A DNA stretch of 64,000 bases from Chryseobacterium gwangjuense. Its GTDB lineage: Bacteria; Bacteroidota; Bacteroidia; Flavobacteriales; Weeksellaceae. Below are positions 63,561-64,000 of the stretch, piece after piece. The position numbers were made by a program, and so were the translations under genes. Location: assembly GCF_021311115.1 (NCBI RefSeq), contig NZ_JAJTNP010000006.1, positions 124,001 to 188,000 of the forward strand, read 5' to 3'. Position 1 is the stretch's first letter. The number at the start of each line of letters is the position of its first letter. The notes under the pieces were generated by a model. That model saw only the letters and a program-made list of their open reading frames with translations, was not told the DNA's origin and ran no database searches.

Positions 63561-64000
63561 ATGAGTAATACAAAGAAACAGGATGGGACCCCTGAAAAAA
63601 CCTCATTAATTGAAAATCAAGAAGAACAGAAAGATGATCGTCCCGTATGTGGTTTGATTATGCCAATTGCAGATACAGAAGGTTATCCTGCTGGTCATTG
63701 GGAAGAATTGAAAAGACTTTATATTTCTGTTGGTGAAGATGCTGGTTTTCGTACTCGACTTGTAAGCGACAGTGATGATGTTAGAATAATTCAAAAGAAT
63801 ATTGTACAAAATGTTTTTGATGATGATATTGTAATTTGCGATGTAAGTTCAAAGAATCCTAATGTAATGTTTGAACTTGGATTAAGGCTAGCGTTTGATA
63901 AGGCTGCGGTAATTGTGAAAGACAATATTACAGGTTATTCTTTTGATACAAGCCCTATCGCTCATATTAATTATCCTAAAGATTTAAGATATTATGATAT
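63561..64000 (+). CDS. Nucleoside 2-deoxyribosyltransferase/TIR-like protein, cut by window end
   Basis: The frame is open from ATG to the window end (146 residues visible). After a charged leader (to DDRP), a Rossmann-like fold starts with VCGLIMPIADTEG. A strand DIVICDVSSKNPNVMFELGLRLAFDK follows, the motif shared by nucleoside 2-deoxyribosyltransferase-like and TIR-like families, where the Asp and Glu line the nucleotide pocket. The visible end is YSFDTSPIAHINYPKDLRYYD. Similar proteins are often defence-linked in Bacteroidota; the partner or effector part may lie beyond the window. It is divergent from AbiTii, 302 bases apart. Confidence 0.7.
   Translation, partial: MSNTKKQDGTPEKTSLIENQEEQKDDRPVCGLIMPIADTEGYPAGHWEELKRLYISVGEDAGFRTRLVSDSDDVRIIQKNIVQNVFDDDIVICDVSSKNPNVMFELGLRLAFDKAAVIVKDNITGYSFDTSPIAHINYPKDLRYYD

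Larger units (their letters stand above)
57167..64000 (+). mobile_element. Integrated element in tRNA-Cys, with replication and defence genes (right end not in window)
   Basis: The left boundary is the tRNA-Cys 3' fragment. The tyrosine recombinase is the first gene, reading inward. Replication, excisionase-like, DUF4468 and defence-type genes follow. The element reads toward the right edge, and its other end, which should hold the reconstituted tRNA-Cys, is outside the window. Composition looks more AT-rich than the core region. I cannot tell whether it is conjugative, mobilisable or phage-related. Confidence 0.75.

Noticed and set aside
63561..64000. Retron with deoxyribosyltransferase-like effector
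   Set aside because: The effector-like fold differs from the Ec86 effector as I remember it and no reverse transcriptase lies in the window. It may be beyond the edge, but this is not supported.

Overview
The window looks like the chromosome of a Flavobacteriia member close to Chryseobacterium (Weeksellaceae). The DNA is AT-rich. Promoters match the Bacteroidota pattern (TTTG, about 19 bases, TAnnTTTG) and there is little Shine-Dalgarno signal. Two secreted proteins have type IX secretion C-terminal domains. There are a TonB-dependent receptor, many N-terminal signal peptides ending in A-Q, a class II HMG-CoA reductase of a mevalonate pathway, and a fused OMP synthase. The species assignment is inference from gene content.

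Bases 1-57,130 are mostly ordinary core and lineage genes. The left edge cuts a tRNA-Gln gene (minus strand). Then come menE and an ArfB-type rescue factor, a deoxyhypusine synthase-like enzyme, a membrane acyltransferase, a 48-residue small protein and an alkyltransferase-like DNA-binding protein. htpG, a large S9 peptidase and recA follow, then glycolysis (pfkA-gapA), mvaA with a small-membrane-protein operon, a ClC channel and sucC. Further right are a secreted reprolysin-type protease, a mechanosensitive channel, a 1-Cys peroxiredoxin, a TonB receptor with a PepSY partner, and an ABC-F protein. A frameshifted hydrolase fusion, a GH25 lysozyme, NDH-2 overlapping trmD, an Lrp regulator with deoC, and dusB come next. 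A 23S-IVP-like four-helix-bundle gene sits among GTTAAG repeats. Two very large envelope proteins, the bifunctional UMP synthase, thioredoxin-fold proteins, aroC and a polytopic membrane protein complete this part. Convergent genes are separated by strong GC-rich, largely perfect hairpins.

Bases 57,167-64,000 (continuing past the right edge) are an integrated mobile element. It starts at a 13-base fragment that looks like the 3' end of a tRNA-Cys gene, followed on the tRNA's strand by what looks like that tRNA's own terminator. Next come a tyrosine recombinase with a complete catalytic set, an unknown gene, an excisionase-like HTH protein, a gene II/X-like replication protein and a small partner. 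A striking 129-base multi-stem foldback (61,443-61,571) follows, then a DUF4468-type exported protein. The cargo at the right is defence-like: an AbiTii-family protein, and a divergent gene with a nucleoside 2-deoxyribosyltransferase/TIR-like fold that is cut by the window edge.

The most interesting places are the foldback with its repeated ACAGACC/GGTCTGT pairs beside the replication genes, the defence pair at the right edge, the A8 frameshift in a two-domain hydrolase, the degenerate M1-peptidase-like protein joined to a probable outer-membrane barrel, and several genes missing from length-filtered gene calls.
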